Made by a program: the position numbers and the translations under genes
Notes under the pieces: model-generated
Told to the model about the DNA's origin: nothing
Database searches by the model: none
What the model saw: only the letters and a program-made list of their open reading frames with translations
Source: Candidatus Kuenenbacteria bacterium CG08_land_8_20_14_0_20_37_23
GTDB lineage: Bacteria > Patescibacteriota > Patescibacteriia > UBA2196 > GWA2-42-15
Direction: 5' to 3'
Assembly: GCA_002778965.1 (NCBI GenBank)
Contig: PEXX01000037.1
Coordinates: 1-32,378, forward strand
DNA length: 32,378 nucleotides
In this document: positions 1-7,903 of the stretch, piece after piece
Numbering within the stretch: the stretch's first letter is position 1
How the letters are laid out: each line of letters opens with the position of its first letter

Positions 1-88
1 AAATTTTAATAAATCTTTAACTCTGAAGGGACAATTGTTCTACTGTCTGATTTTACGTTTATTTTTTATCTTTTCAACGGAAAGCTTA
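1..88. other. Window edge downstream of pilO, no gene seen
   Basis: This short AT-rich stretch follows the pilO stop codon in the direction of transcription (minus strand). No ATG or GTG start is present on the minus strand, and the two possible TTG starts run into stops within six codons. The next gene of the pilus operon, if there is one, begins beyond the left edge. No terminator-like hairpin is visible, so the transcript probably continues leftward. Confidence 0.5.
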
Positions 89-685
89 TTAATGCGATTG
101 CCAGTAAGTTATGCCGTTTATTTTAAAATTAAGCTTGTTTTTTCCCGCGGAAGTTTCAAGAACTTCTTCTTCAGCCTGCCTTACAAAAGATTTGTTGCGC
201 GCATTGGATTCATTGCCGATTTCTATTGATTCAAAATTGATATAATAATCAAATGACTCAATTTCATTGAGATAATTAATAAAATCAGATAAGTTGCCGT
301 GGAGGTTCAAGCTGATTGGTATAATTTCATTTGTTTGCTGTTTTGATATTTTATTTGTTGCTAAAGATACGGTCTGTTCCATATTATTCTTGGCGGCAAC
401 ATTCTCCATGTCTGTAATGAAATTTAATTCTTGTCCGAACACCAAGAAAACGTTTTCAACATCGTCCAAACTGGTTTTAACCAGTTCAAAATTGACCTTC
501 GTTTGTTCAAGGCCATGTCCCATATTAAGCAAATCACGAAAACGAAGATACTCTTTCTGAATTTCGTTTCTTTTGGCAATGATAGATTTGGCAGCCGGTT
601 TAATTGCTAAAAGAATAAGAGCCGTGCAAAAAATAATCAGTATAAGTATTATTGCTATATGTTTTTTATATGAATTTATTTTCAT
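89..685 (-). CDS. pilO: Type IV pilus assembly protein PilO-like
   Basis: Inner-membrane component of the PilM-PilN-PilO alignment complex that links the cytoplasmic pilus motor to the assembling fibre. The 198-aa product has a short basic N-terminus, one membrane segment at about residues 9-30, a charged probable coiled-coil (about 35-70), then a divergent mixed alpha/beta region with PilO-like wording (SLNLHGNLSDFINYLNEIES, about residues 125-144) that fits the ferredoxin-like PilO core. Position supports the call more than sequence: it is last in a tight pilM-pilN-pilO run, 9 bases after pilN. There is no Shine-Dalgarno site before its ATG, so coupling with pilN is likely. Length is close to usual PilO (about 200 aa). 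Sequence divergence is high; the name is secure mainly by synteny. Confidence 0.8.
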   Translation of the reverse strand: MKINSYKKHIAIILILIIFCTALILLAIKPAAKSIIAKRNEIQKEYLRFRDLLNMGHGLEQTKVNFELVKTSLDDVENVFLVFGQELNFITDMENVAAKNNMEQTVSLATNKISKQQTNEIIPISLNLHGNLSDFINYLNEIESFDYYINFESIEIGNESNARNKSFVRQAEEEVLETSAGKNKLNFKINGITYWQSH

Positions 686-694
686 TATTCGTTG

Positions 695-1210
695 TTATTG
701 TAAATTTAATTTTGCTTCTAACGTAAAGTTGATGTCGGTTTGGTATAGAATATTAGAAATAGGAGAATTCAAATCAGTTATTAAATCAGATTTTTCAAGC
801 GCTTCTTTTAATTTTAAAAAAGTATCTCTTGTTTTTGATAGTCCGTTAATAACAATTTTATTATTTTTTTTGTCCAAATTAGCTCTGTGAAGCGTGTTGC
901 CTTCAGGAATGATTGACATTAGATTAGTAATTACCCTTGACCACTTGGTGAAGTTTTTTTGAACCGCATCTATGTGCTGCATTTCTTGATTTATAGCAAC
1001 AATCTCGCTATTTATGGATGTTTTGCTTCCTATTTTTTCCATTTCGTCAATTTTATGGCCAAGGTAGGAATTACTTGCATATAATAAAATAGAAATAATA
1101 CCAATTGTAAGGCCAAGCATGGCAAGACCATTTATAATCATAATACAGTGAATATCTCTGGATATTTTTTTCTTTTTCTCATTGTTTATTAGATTAAGAT
1201 TGATCATCAT
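695..1210 (-). CDS. pilN: Type IV pilus assembly protein PilN-like
   Basis: Bitopic inner-membrane partner of PilM and PilO. The 171-aa protein opens with INLNLI, the short N-terminal motif PilN uses to dock into the groove of PilM, followed by a basic stretch, a membrane segment at about residues 23-45, a periplasmic coiled coil (about 50-90, rich in E, K and Q) and a small C-terminal domain with the PilN-like stretch IPEGNTLHRANLDKKNNKIV (about residues 100-119). It lies between pilM (63-base gap) and pilO (9-base gap). The start is an ATGATG pair, so residue 1 or 2 could be the real initiator. The N-terminal INLNLI motif next to a pilM gene makes this a confident assignment despite low similarity elsewhere. 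Confidence 0.85.
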   Translation of the reverse strand: MMINLNLINNEKKKKISRDIHCIMIINGLAMLGLTIGIISILLYASNSYLGHKIDEMEKIGSKTSINSEIVAINQEMQHIDAVQKNFTKWSRVITNLMSIIPEGNTLHRANLDKKNNKIVINGLSKTRDTFLKLKEALEKSDLITDLNSPISNILYQTDINFTLEAKLNLQ

Positions 1211-1273
1211 ATAGTTGTAAGTCGCGCGTATTTTTTATTTTTCCTGGGAAATTAATTTTTGTCGCTTTGAAAA

Positions 1274-2368
1274 CTAAATTATTCTGCGCAAAGCTAATCC
1301 AATAGCAGTTGTGTAGGGCATAAATTTTTTTATGCTTTCATCATTTGCATTATTAGAAATATTGACGAGCGGATTAGCTAGTCTTATATTTCTATTGGTA
1401 AGTTTTTTTAAATCGTTGCTTATTCCGGCAAGGTTAGCTCCACCACCGCACAATATTATTTCAGTTTCCCGTACACTACTGCCAAAATGAGATTCATAAA
1501 ATTTTTCCATATTTTTTATTTTTTCAGCCAGGCGCTCAATACACTCCTTGATAATGTTTCTCACGCAGCCCTTGCATTTTTTTGGGCTGTTGCCGCAAAT
1601 TATTTTTATTTTTTCCGCTTCTTTCAAAGTCAAGTTCATTTTTTCAGAGATGCCCTTGGTAATATCTTCACCTGAAATGTCCGAGAGGCTGACAGTGAAT
1701 TGAATAATCCCATACTCAATCATTATCAAACTTGTTCTCGTTGCGCCGAGATCAAGAATTATTTTCGGCCCATGTATTTCTTTTTTGACTATTTCTTTTT
1801 TATCCTTCAAGAATAATTTTTTAAAAAAATTTGTACTACTATCTGTTTTGCAGTCCATAATACTTCTTACGATTGATTGAGCTTCAATTTCAAGCACCAC
1901 CGGCTCCAGGCCTGCCATTCTTGATACCTTAATGTAGTCATTGGCGACTTCTTCAGGTATAATGCCGATTAAAAATTTTCTTTTTCTCCCGTTACTTTTT
2001 ATTTCTTGCCAATCAAGTTCCACTTCGTCAAGATCAACAGGCACGTGTTTTGGCAATTCATATTTGATAATCTCTCCAAGATTTCCTTTTTTATTTGGTA
2101 TTTCAATCATTTTTATGAAGGATTTTGTTTCTGGCAATGACAAAACAGCGTAATTGGTGGTGAATTTCCTTTTTGAATCAGTTAAAATTTTTTTAATAGC
2201 TTCAGCTGTTCTCTCAAAATCTTTAATCATTCCTTCTTCTACAATACCCCTTGGCAGAGAGTAGTCGCCCCAAGCTTTCAACTTGGTTTTTTCTATCTGC
2301 ACTGCTTTGATAGAAAGATCAGAGATATCAAGACCGAGCATTTTTGTTGGAGGAGTAATGAAGTACAT
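1274..2368 (-). CDS. pilM: Type IV pilus assembly ATPase-fold protein PilM
   Basis: Cytoplasmic actin/FtsA-fold protein that binds the PilN N-terminus and connects the pilus platform to the motor. The 364-aa product shows the PilM hallmarks: MLGLDISDLSIKAVQI near the N-terminus (phosphate-1 loop, residues 10-25), an SHS2-like insertion with YELPKHVPVDLDEVELDW (about 103-120), LDLGATRTS (205-213, second phosphate loop) and LCGGGANLAGI (306-316, adenosine loop). The start is uncertain: ATG at 2368 gives nine extra residues before MLGLDIS, and ATG at 2341 would give the usual N-terminus; neither has a Shine-Dalgarno site. Oddity: four cysteines at 258, 265, 268 and 276 form a compact cluster in subdomain 2. 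First of the pilM-N-O trio, 31 bases after the PilX-like gene. Confidence 0.93.
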   Translation of the reverse strand: MYFITPPTKMLGLDISDLSIKAVQIEKTKLKAWGDYSLPRGIVEEGMIKDFERTAEAIKKILTDSKRKFTTNYAVLSLPETKSFIKMIEIPNKKGNLGEIIKYELPKHVPVDLDEVELDWQEIKSNGRKRKFLIGIIPEEVANDYIKVSRMAGLEPVVLEIEAQSIVRSIMDCKTDSSTNFFKKLFLKDKKEIVKKEIHGPKIILDLGATRTSLIMIEYGIIQFTVSLSDISGEDITKGISEKMNLTLKEAEKIKIICGNSPKKCKGCVRNIIKECIERLAEKIKNMEKFYESHFGSSVRETEIILCGGGANLAGISNDLKKLTNRNIRLANPLVNISNNANDESIKKFMPYTTAIGLALRRII

Positions 2369-2399
2369 AAGCTAAAGGATATAAAAAACTGTTGATTGA

Positions 2400-3797
2400 T
2401 TATTGTTTTTCCGTCACTTCTTCCCATTGCAGAAATTTATAATCACCATAAGTGGGGAATCCTGGCGGAGGATTGTAGTTCAAGTGCGCGTCATATACTG
2501 TATTAGTATTGCAGTATCCGGAAATGCATTCTCCAGAACCGTCAACCCAGCTCCATGTCCAAACATGATTTGTGATGATCGTCCCGTAAGTCGTAATGGT
2601 ATCTCTGACATAATATGGCGATGGATAATAATAATAAGGACGGTAGACAGAGCCATTTTGGGCAAGCATTACAGCATTAATTTCCAAATTGTCAGGAGCG
2701 GCATAGAGTGGCACCATAATATCCTGTTGCGCGATCAATCCCAACGTGTGTTGTCCATTTTTTTCAGCGTAAGTCAGATTTCCGTTGATAATAATATTTC
2801 TTCTGTTGTTTGGCACTTCCGGCAGTTTAGCGGCCACGAGTGTTGTTTCTCCGTTGACAACCCCGTCTACCCACACATTATCTTCTACAAATATTATAGC
2901 ACACTCTGTCGGCAGCGGATAACTAGAATCAAAAGTTTGGCTATCAATGTCCCAGGATCCTCTGTGCCACTCGCCGTCCATGCCATAATACCACACATTA
3001 TTTCGCAATTTAGTCACTCTATACACATCAATTGTGCCATCTGCCTTGAAATTTACCCTATAACCCAGTCCTTGTTGATGTAGATAGATACCGGAAGTTT
3101 CCGCGAGCGTCTTTAAATCGTTCAGATCAACTGTCAGCATATCAAAGTCAATATTTGATGTCGGAAAATCCCAAAGCTCCTGATCGCCGCCGCTGCCCCA
3201 GATGCCGGCTTTTGACTCTGCTGGATCGCAGCCATGATATGGCTGGCAAGTATATGTTTCTTTTGCCGAAGTCATCACAGCGTTATTAGTGCCATCTTGT
3301 CTGATGCCGCTGTTGGCATGTACCGGGCCTTGTAAAATTTCAGTATCCCCAAACCACGCGTCGCTGTTGGTGATAAAAGCAAATGAAGCCATTGAGGCCA
3401 AGCCATATTTTATCTGCACAACTCTTTTGATGTTTGGATATTGATTGGTATATCCGGTCGATTTGATAGTGACTACGCTTGAGCATTCAGATGGAGCTGT
3501 TATTTCCAGATTAAACTGCCCGGCAGTTCCGCTGTACTGGTCAGTATAGTCGTGTATGCCGCTTTCTCCTTCGAAATCTTCAGGTGCGTGCGCTAAATGC
3601 CAGCGATAATAGTCAAGTCCAGCTTCGGCGATATTAATGGCCAACTGCCAGCTTACTTTTTGATTTGCAAGTCTATGTTGCATAATAGCCATACTCGCGA
3701 TACCAAGTGAAACAAATGAAAAAATAGCTATCGTCACCAAGACGAGAATAAGCACATTGCCTTTTTCTTCAGCACTATTTTTTGATATTGAACGCAT
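2400..3797 (-). CDS. PilX/GspK-like minor pilin, large ectodomain
   Basis: The 465-aa product begins with a type III (prepilin-like) signal: a polar leader, Gly13, then a hydrophobic helix (about residues 14-36) followed by an amphipathic stretch with NIAEAGLDYYRWHL (about 54-67), typical of the PilX N-terminal family, where the helix ends in an AAEAG-type motif. The helix lacks the usual Glu at position +5. The remaining 400 residues are extracellular, rich in G, N, Y and W, with a GPVHANSGIRQDG segment like that found in other PilX-type proteins of uncultured bacteria, and scattered cysteines (for example CQPYHGC) that could pair. It is third in a PilV-PilW-PilX-like order and lies 31 bases upstream of pilM. 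A role in the pilus-tip priming complex is inferred. Confidence 0.75.
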   Translation of the reverse strand: MRSISKNSAEEKGNVLILVLVTIAIFSFVSLGIASMAIMQHRLANQKVSWQLAINIAEAGLDYYRWHLAHAPEDFEGESGIHDYTDQYSGTAGQFNLEITAPSECSSVVTIKSTGYTNQYPNIKRVVQIKYGLASMASFAFITNSDAWFGDTEILQGPVHANSGIRQDGTNNAVMTSAKETYTCQPYHGCDPAESKAGIWGSGGDQELWDFPTSNIDFDMLTVDLNDLKTLAETSGIYLHQQGLGYRVNFKADGTIDVYRVTKLRNNVWYYGMDGEWHRGSWDIDSQTFDSSYPLPTECAIIFVEDNVWVDGVVNGETTLVAAKLPEVPNNRRNIIINGNLTYAEKNGQHTLGLIAQQDIMVPLYAAPDNLEINAVMLAQNGSVYRPYYYYPSPYYVRDTITTYGTIITNHVWTWSWVDGSGECISGYCNTNTVYDAHLNYNPPPGFPTYGDYKFLQWEEVTEKQ

Positions 3798-3807
3798 GGG
3801 ATGGATT

Positions 3808-4404
3808 TTAAAAGTTTTCTTTTAAATTTCTTAAAGTAGAGTCAGATTCAAGCTCAAAGTCCATTGGTGCTCGATTTTCAAACACATTGATTTTCAGATA
3901 GACATGGACTAATTTCACACTATTTAAATCAGCAGGTGTTGCCAGTTCCGAGTAGTTGCTGTCGCGATATGTGAATACTGCCGTTTCGTTGTTTCTCACG
4001 TATTTGGAGATAATTACCGTCTCCCCGGCGCCGGAATATGCTAGTGGATTGCCGCTAGCCTCTATTACATTTTTTTTAAAATCGGATCCATTAAGCCAGT
4101 AATGTACTTTCTCTATCGCTTGGTCGCGATCGTAATCAGCATAAAAAATAAGTTCTTGATCGTCGGCGAGCTCAATTGGATAAGCGCCAGTATCCCCGGG
4201 TAGAGCTTCTCGGAGTTCTTTAATCATAGTTTCCACTCCGCGTCTGGCTTCGTCAATGGCGCTTGACTGTTCCAGGGTGAAGTTTTGAACTTTGAAATTT
4301 TGGATTATAAAAGCGGAAACAACAAAACTGGCTATAATAAAAACAAATATAGCCATTATTATTTCTAGAATTGTTATACCTTTTTGTAGTTTGTTACGAT
4401 TCAT
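3808..4404 (-). CDS. Prepilin-like protein, PilW/GspJ type
   Basis: Minor pilin of 198 aa with a clear class III signal: leader MNRNKLQKG, cleavage expected after Gly9, then ITILEIIMAIFVF with Glu at position +5 of the mature protein (Glu14). The hydrophobic helix runs to about residue 35. The following region (SSAIDEARRGVETMIKELRE, about 47-66) and a beta-rich globular part containing FYADYDRD and VHYWLNGSD match the PilW/GspJ pattern. It starts 6 bases after the stop of the large pilin upstream and ends 11 bases before the PilX-like gene, so the three are surely co-transcribed. Pre-pilin peptidase substrate by inference; no peptidase gene is in the window. Confidence 0.82.
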   Translation of the reverse strand: MNRNKLQKGITILEIIMAIFVFIIASFVVSAFIIQNFKVQNFTLEQSSAIDEARRGVETMIKELREALPGDTGAYPIELADDQELIFYADYDRDQAIEKVHYWLNGSDFKKNVIEASGNPLAYSGAGETVIISKYVRNNETAVFTYRDSNYSELATPADLNSVKLVHVYLKINVFENRAPMDFELESDSTLRNLKENF

Positions 4405-4409
4405 TTATT

Positions 4410-6698
4410 TTATGGCGCAATCATTATTACTTGTTCTATGTGGTAACCATAGAGATCAAAGGTATCTAGATAAATTTCATAATCAATTAGAGTTATTTGT
4501 AAAGTAGTTTCAGCTGCTGCCCAATTATCAAAAAATACTTGGCCTGATTCATTTGTTGTTTTTTCTTCGTTTAGACCTTGGCTTGGGGCTGATATATTGA
4601 CAGTGGCGTTAGCTAAAGGATTTTCATCAATATCTTTGACAATAATTAAAGCGGCATGGCTGGATTTTGGATTTAAGCCCAAAGTTATTAAACTGGTAGT
4701 GGCCGGCATCAAATTAAGCGGCTGTATAGGAACTGTTTCACCAATATTGTAGCTTGAGTCTTCCGGCAGAGTGAAAGTATATGAGTCCCATTCTAAATTT
4801 TCAATATATATTAAACCATTGTAATCGGTAGAGTAGACGGCAGTATATTTGTAGACTGGCTGTTCATTAGCATCATAACCAATAATTTTTCCGCCAGCCA
4901 TGATAAAAGGAATATTGGCCAGATAAGTAGAGGCGCCATCAGGCCTTCCATCCTCTATGCCAAAACCATAGACATAGGGTTCAGGTGGTGAATATTTTCT
5001 TATATAAATTAAATCATAATAGCCCCTGTCATTCTCATCGTTGTAAATATAAAAATAGTTTATATTATTCACGTATGTTTGAATATTGTGCGCTAGATAA
5101 TAATCATCGATCCATATATCCAGTCTGTTGTTGTTATAATACCCAATTTTGAATTGCTGCCACGCGTTTATGTTTATTTGACGCCCGGTGTCATCATTGA
5201 TATTTTTTATTGTTTGCCCCCAATTAGTTTGGCTTATTAGACCACGATGTTGCATACGATCCCAGTTTCCGCCGTTACTTGGCGATTCATAGACAGTCAT
5301 ATTAAAGTCAGACGTTGTTTGATTGCCTTTGTCAGTCAGCTTAGCACGATAGTTAAGCAAAACATTCCCGTCATAAGTTTGGTTTACGATAGCGGCTTTG
5401 GAGGAAACATCATGAGATTTTAAACAATGTGATCCGGAATAACAATTTTCGTTAACTACAGCATAGGAGTTTAGTCCGTCATCCGTATACCAAATTCCTT
5501 GACCATCAATAATTGATCCAACGCCATAAGTTTCAAAATCATCAAAAAACAGAAATGCAGACGGCCCATTGGAGGTTGTATCAGCTTGGGCATTGCCATA
5601 ATACATAAATATGGGAGTGATTCCGTTTGGGATGGCCATAATTTTTACCCAGAAAATTGCCTGTGCCATGTCAGTATATGATTCCCGCCAATAATTTAGT
5701 TCAGCGCCAGACTGGTCTGTAAAACGGATATCGTCGAAATCATTTTGCATATCTGAATCATAAGCAATATTTATTGCAACTGTATAATTATATTGGGTTG
5801 AAGCTGGACCATAAATATAAACTGGTTGGCGAAAATTCCAAGCGTTATTCCACCAATCTTCATAAGTATTGACAACCGTACCAACGGTTAAATTACTTAG
5901 TTCATCGATGGCAAAACTAATGTTTGTTGTTTGATTTTCAAAAACAGAAGCAGGAGGTTTTTCTGGCGTTGGCAATTCAGGAGTCGCATTATGGGTCTGG
6001 TCGGTAGAATATCCGTTTTTGGTTACAATTATTTCGTATCCTTCTGTTGATTCAGGTGATCCAGGCAAGACAACATATCCTTGATTATCAGTCAAAGTAT
6101 TGATATTAATATTTGGGATTACCAGGCTATTTTGAATACTAACGTTTGCTTGCGGAACAGGCTCGCCATTGGCATTATATACAAGAATTTTTAAAGTCCC
6201 GCCACTGGCTTCGCTTTCTAGGCCAATAGGCGCAATATTTGTTATTAGAGTGACAGGTTTATGCGTTAGGCGATAGGGCCAAGAGACCTGCACTCGCATT
6301 TTTTTGTAATCAGTATTTAAAATATCGTTCGGATCCCCGCCAATTGTTCCGTCAAACGGATCATCAACATATTGGATGTCTGTTGTGACAGTATAGTCGA
6401 TGCCGTTTCTTGTTATAATTTCTGCGGCGGGTATAATCCCGGTTGGGATACCGTTCGTAGTCCCTACGTCAATGTAGTCAAAATCTCTCGCCATCTCAAT
6501 TTTTTGGTTGGCGAGTTGCGTAGCGGTTATTTTAGTTTTGGATTCCCAGAGTACGTTTAAAGTGAATTTGATTAGTTCATAAAGGCTCAAACTTACAATG
6601 GCTAAAATAAGAATACCAATCATTACTTCAAGTAAGGTAAAACCGAAGTGGCGATTACTGCTTTTATTATTTGGATTTGACTTTTTCTGTTTTAGCAT
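4410..6698 (-). CDS. Modular minor pilin (PilV-like) with DUF2341 adhesin-like ectodomain
   Basis: First gene of the pilus operon, 762 aa. Residues 1-19 are a long basic leader ending HFG; cleavage after Gly19 would release FTLLEVMIGILILAIVSLSL with Glu24 at +5. ATQLANQKIEMAR (59-71) is typical of PilV/GspI. The ectodomain is modular: a carboxypeptidase-regulatory/SdrD-B-like beta sandwich (about 167-265), a DUF2341 domain (about 281-380: DIRFTDQSGAELNYW, FWVKIMAIP, MYYGNAQAD), a concanavalin/LamG-like segment (about 383-580) with a possible disulphide (Cys419, Cys425), then a second regulatory-like sandwich (about 683-760). PilV proteins are usually under 200 aa, so about 550 residues are added. 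DUF2341 and LamG-like folds are associated with surface binding; a tip-adhesin role is inference. No Shine-Dalgarno site. Confidence 0.85.
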   Translation of the reverse strand: MLKQKKSNPNNKSSNRHFGFTLLEVMIGILILAIVSLSLYELIKFTLNVLWESKTKITATQLANQKIEMARDFDYIDVGTTNGIPTGIIPAAEIITRNGIDYTVTTDIQYVDDPFDGTIGGDPNDILNTDYKKMRVQVSWPYRLTHKPVTLITNIAPIGLESEASGGTLKILVYNANGEPVPQANVSIQNSLVIPNININTLTDNQGYVVLPGSPESTEGYEIIVTKNGYSTDQTHNATPELPTPEKPPASVFENQTTNISFAIDELSNLTVGTVVNTYEDWWNNAWNFRQPVYIYGPASTQYNYTVAINIAYDSDMQNDFDDIRFTDQSGAELNYWRESYTDMAQAIFWVKIMAIPNGITPIFMYYGNAQADTTSNGPSAFLFFDDFETYGVGSIIDGQGIWYTDDGLNSYAVVNENCYSGSHCLKSHDVSSKAAIVNQTYDGNVLLNYRAKLTDKGNQTTSDFNMTVYESPSNGGNWDRMQHRGLISQTNWGQTIKNINDDTGRQININAWQQFKIGYYNNNRLDIWIDDYYLAHNIQTYVNNINYFYIYNDENDRGYYDLIYIRKYSPPEPYVYGFGIEDGRPDGASTYLANIPFIMAGGKIIGYDANEQPVYKYTAVYSTDYNGLIYIENLEWDSYTFTLPEDSSYNIGETVPIQPLNLMPATTSLITLGLNPKSSHAALIIVKDIDENPLANATVNISAPSQGLNEEKTTNESGQVFFDNWAAAETTLQITLIDYEIYLDTFDLYGYHIEQVIMIAP

Positions 6699-6725
6699 GG
6701 GCTAAAAGTCTGTTTACGATTTTAT

Positions 6726-6765
6726 TATATTATATCACATTTATTCTTTTTTGTGATATAATATA
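6726..6765. promoter_or_regulatory. 14-bp palindrome with divergent -10 boxes before the pilus operon
   Basis: Positions 6726-6739 and 6752-6765 are a perfect 14-bp inverted repeat (TATATTATATCACA and its complement) separated by 12 bases. Each arm contains a TATAAT hexamer: minus strand at 6734-6729, plus strand at 6757-6762. The minus-strand copy lies about 30 bases before the start of the first pilin gene and is a candidate -10 box; no good -35 hexamer sits at the expected distance, which suggests an activator- or repressor-controlled promoter. The symmetry suits a dimeric regulator. Function is inferred from position only. Confidence 0.5.
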
Positions 6766-7111
6766 GATTGTTAACAAATCAGTTTGGTGTATAATATACG
6801 TCAAAGTCAATTGTAATTTTTATAATCATATTAGCCGTTCCAGCCAAAGGGTTGCCGACAAAAAACAAACTTAGAAATTTTTAATTCTTACATTGAGTCG
6901 GAAACAGTCTCCAAGCTTAAAAGTTTAGTGCAAAAATCTTTTTTCCAGAAAAAATTGGATCTAAACAGAAAATTTTTAAGTTTTAGCTTGTAAAGTCTGC
7001 AGTTTTTTGGCTTTTTGCGCTTTAATTTTGCGTTTTTAGTGTTTTTTTATGTGTTTAGATTTCTGTATTTTTTGTTTTTATGTTTTAATTTTTTTCAGCG
7101 ATCACGTGCCA
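6766..7111. other. Intergenic stretch, no intact gene
   Basis: About 350 bases between the pilus palindrome and the hrcA promoter. There is no long ORF. A second plus-strand promoter-like pair (TTGTTA at 6768, TATAAT at 6790, 16-base spacing) is present. On the minus strand a short open frame ending at 6779 reads as plausible protein (NPLAGTANMIIKITIDFDVY then a few residues and TGA) but has no upstream extent beyond about 33 codons, so it may be the tail of a decayed gene. The part from about 6890 to 7110 is T-rich and I see nothing else in it. Confidence 0.4.
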
Positions 7112-7139
7112 TTGACAAGTTTTTCCATTTTGTTATAAT
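7112..7139 (+). promoter_or_regulatory. Sigma70-type promoter of hrcA-grpE
   Basis: Perfect consensus hexamers TTGACA (7112-7117) and TATAAT (7134-7139) with a 16-base spacer. The predicted transcription start falls at about 7146, inside the left arm of the CIRCE operator, so bound HrcA would block the polymerase. Confidence 0.9.
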
Positions 7140-7143
7140 GAAT

Positions 7144-7170
7144 TTAGCACTCTGATATAGTGAGTGCTAA
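7144..7170 (+). promoter_or_regulatory. CIRCE operator (HrcA-binding site)
   Basis: TTAGCACTC (7144-7152), a 9-base spacer and GAGTGCTAA (7162-7170): an exact match to the canonical CIRCE element. It ends 9 bases before the hrcA ATG and overlaps the expected transcription start. It implies classical autoregulated heat-shock control of hrcA-grpE. No other copy occurs in the window; in particular there is none before hsp20, dnaK or dnaJ. Confidence 0.97.
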
Positions 7171-7179
7171 TAAAAAAAT

Positions 7180-7860
7180 ATGAACGCTAGGCAGGAAAAA
7201 TTGTTTAAAAATATTATTATTGAACACCTGCTTTCGGCAAAAGCCGTAGGATCTAAGTTTTTAGTGGATAAATATTCTATGGATGTTTCTCCTGCGACAA
7301 TTAGAAATGATATGGCAGAGCTTGAGCGGCAAGGATTAATATCTCGTCCGCATACTTCAGCCGGTCGTGTTCCAACGCAAAAGGGCTATGAATACTATGT
7401 TAGAAACTATTTACAGGCAAAAGCAGTCGCCAGCAGGGACAAGGAGTTATTGGATATGCTTAGTCATGAAATAAGAACAAAAGAGCCGGAAATAGTTGTT
7501 AAAAATATTGCGAAAAAGATTGCCGAGCTTTCAAATAGCGCAACTATTGTGGCTTTTTCAAAAAATGATTTATTCTATACAGGTCTTGCCAATCTCTTCT
7601 CTCAACCGGAATTTTCCAATTTCGATGTTGTCTGTAATATTTCCGATGTGATTGATCACCTTGATGATGTTATTGGATCTATTTTTGATGACATAGAAGA
7701 TACGCAGATTAAAATAGGGCAAAATAATTGTTTTTCGGACAAATGTTCAAGCATTATCACAAGATCAGGGGATAAATTGTTCGGCATTTTCGGCCCGATG
7801 AGAATGGACTACGAAAAGAATTTAGCGTTGGTGAATTACGCAAGAGGATTAATAGCCTAG
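7180..7860 (+). CDS. hrcA: Heat-inducible transcription repressor HrcA, short form
   Basis: Represses heat-shock genes by binding CIRCE, and sits directly behind one. The 226-aa product has the N-terminal winged helix (about 1-75: SPATIRNDMAELERQGLI, then HTSAGRVPTQKGYEYYV) and the conserved C-terminal end (about 165-226: IKIGQNN, FGIFGPMRMDYEKNLALVN). The family is usually about 340 aa. The N-terminal helix part joins almost directly to YTGLANLFSQPEF (about 129-141), so about 110 residues, covering much of the GAF-like core and the inserted dimerisation domain, are missing. The flanking motifs are intact and there is no frameshift, so this is a compact form and not a pseudogene. No Shine-Dalgarno site before the ATG; grpE follows after 43 bases. 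Confidence 0.93.
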   Translation: MNARQEKLFKNIIIEHLLSAKAVGSKFLVDKYSMDVSPATIRNDMAELERQGLISRPHTSAGRVPTQKGYEYYVRNYLQAKAVASRDKELLDMLSHEIRTKEPEIVVKNIAKKIAELSNSATIVAFSKNDLFYTGLANLFSQPEFSNFDVVCNISDVIDHLDDVIGSIFDDIEDTQIKIGQNNCFSDKCSSIITRSGDKLFGIFGPMRMDYEKNLALVNYARGLIA

Positions 7861-7903
7861 ATCACAACAAGATTTATTTTATCAAATTTTTAAAATAATA
7901 GTT

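Noticed and set aside
2403..3083. 226-aa plus-strand open frame
   Set aside because: It lies wholly opposite the PilX-like gene, which has a clear prepilin helix and operon context; the plus-strand product has no recognisable domain and is a shadow frame.
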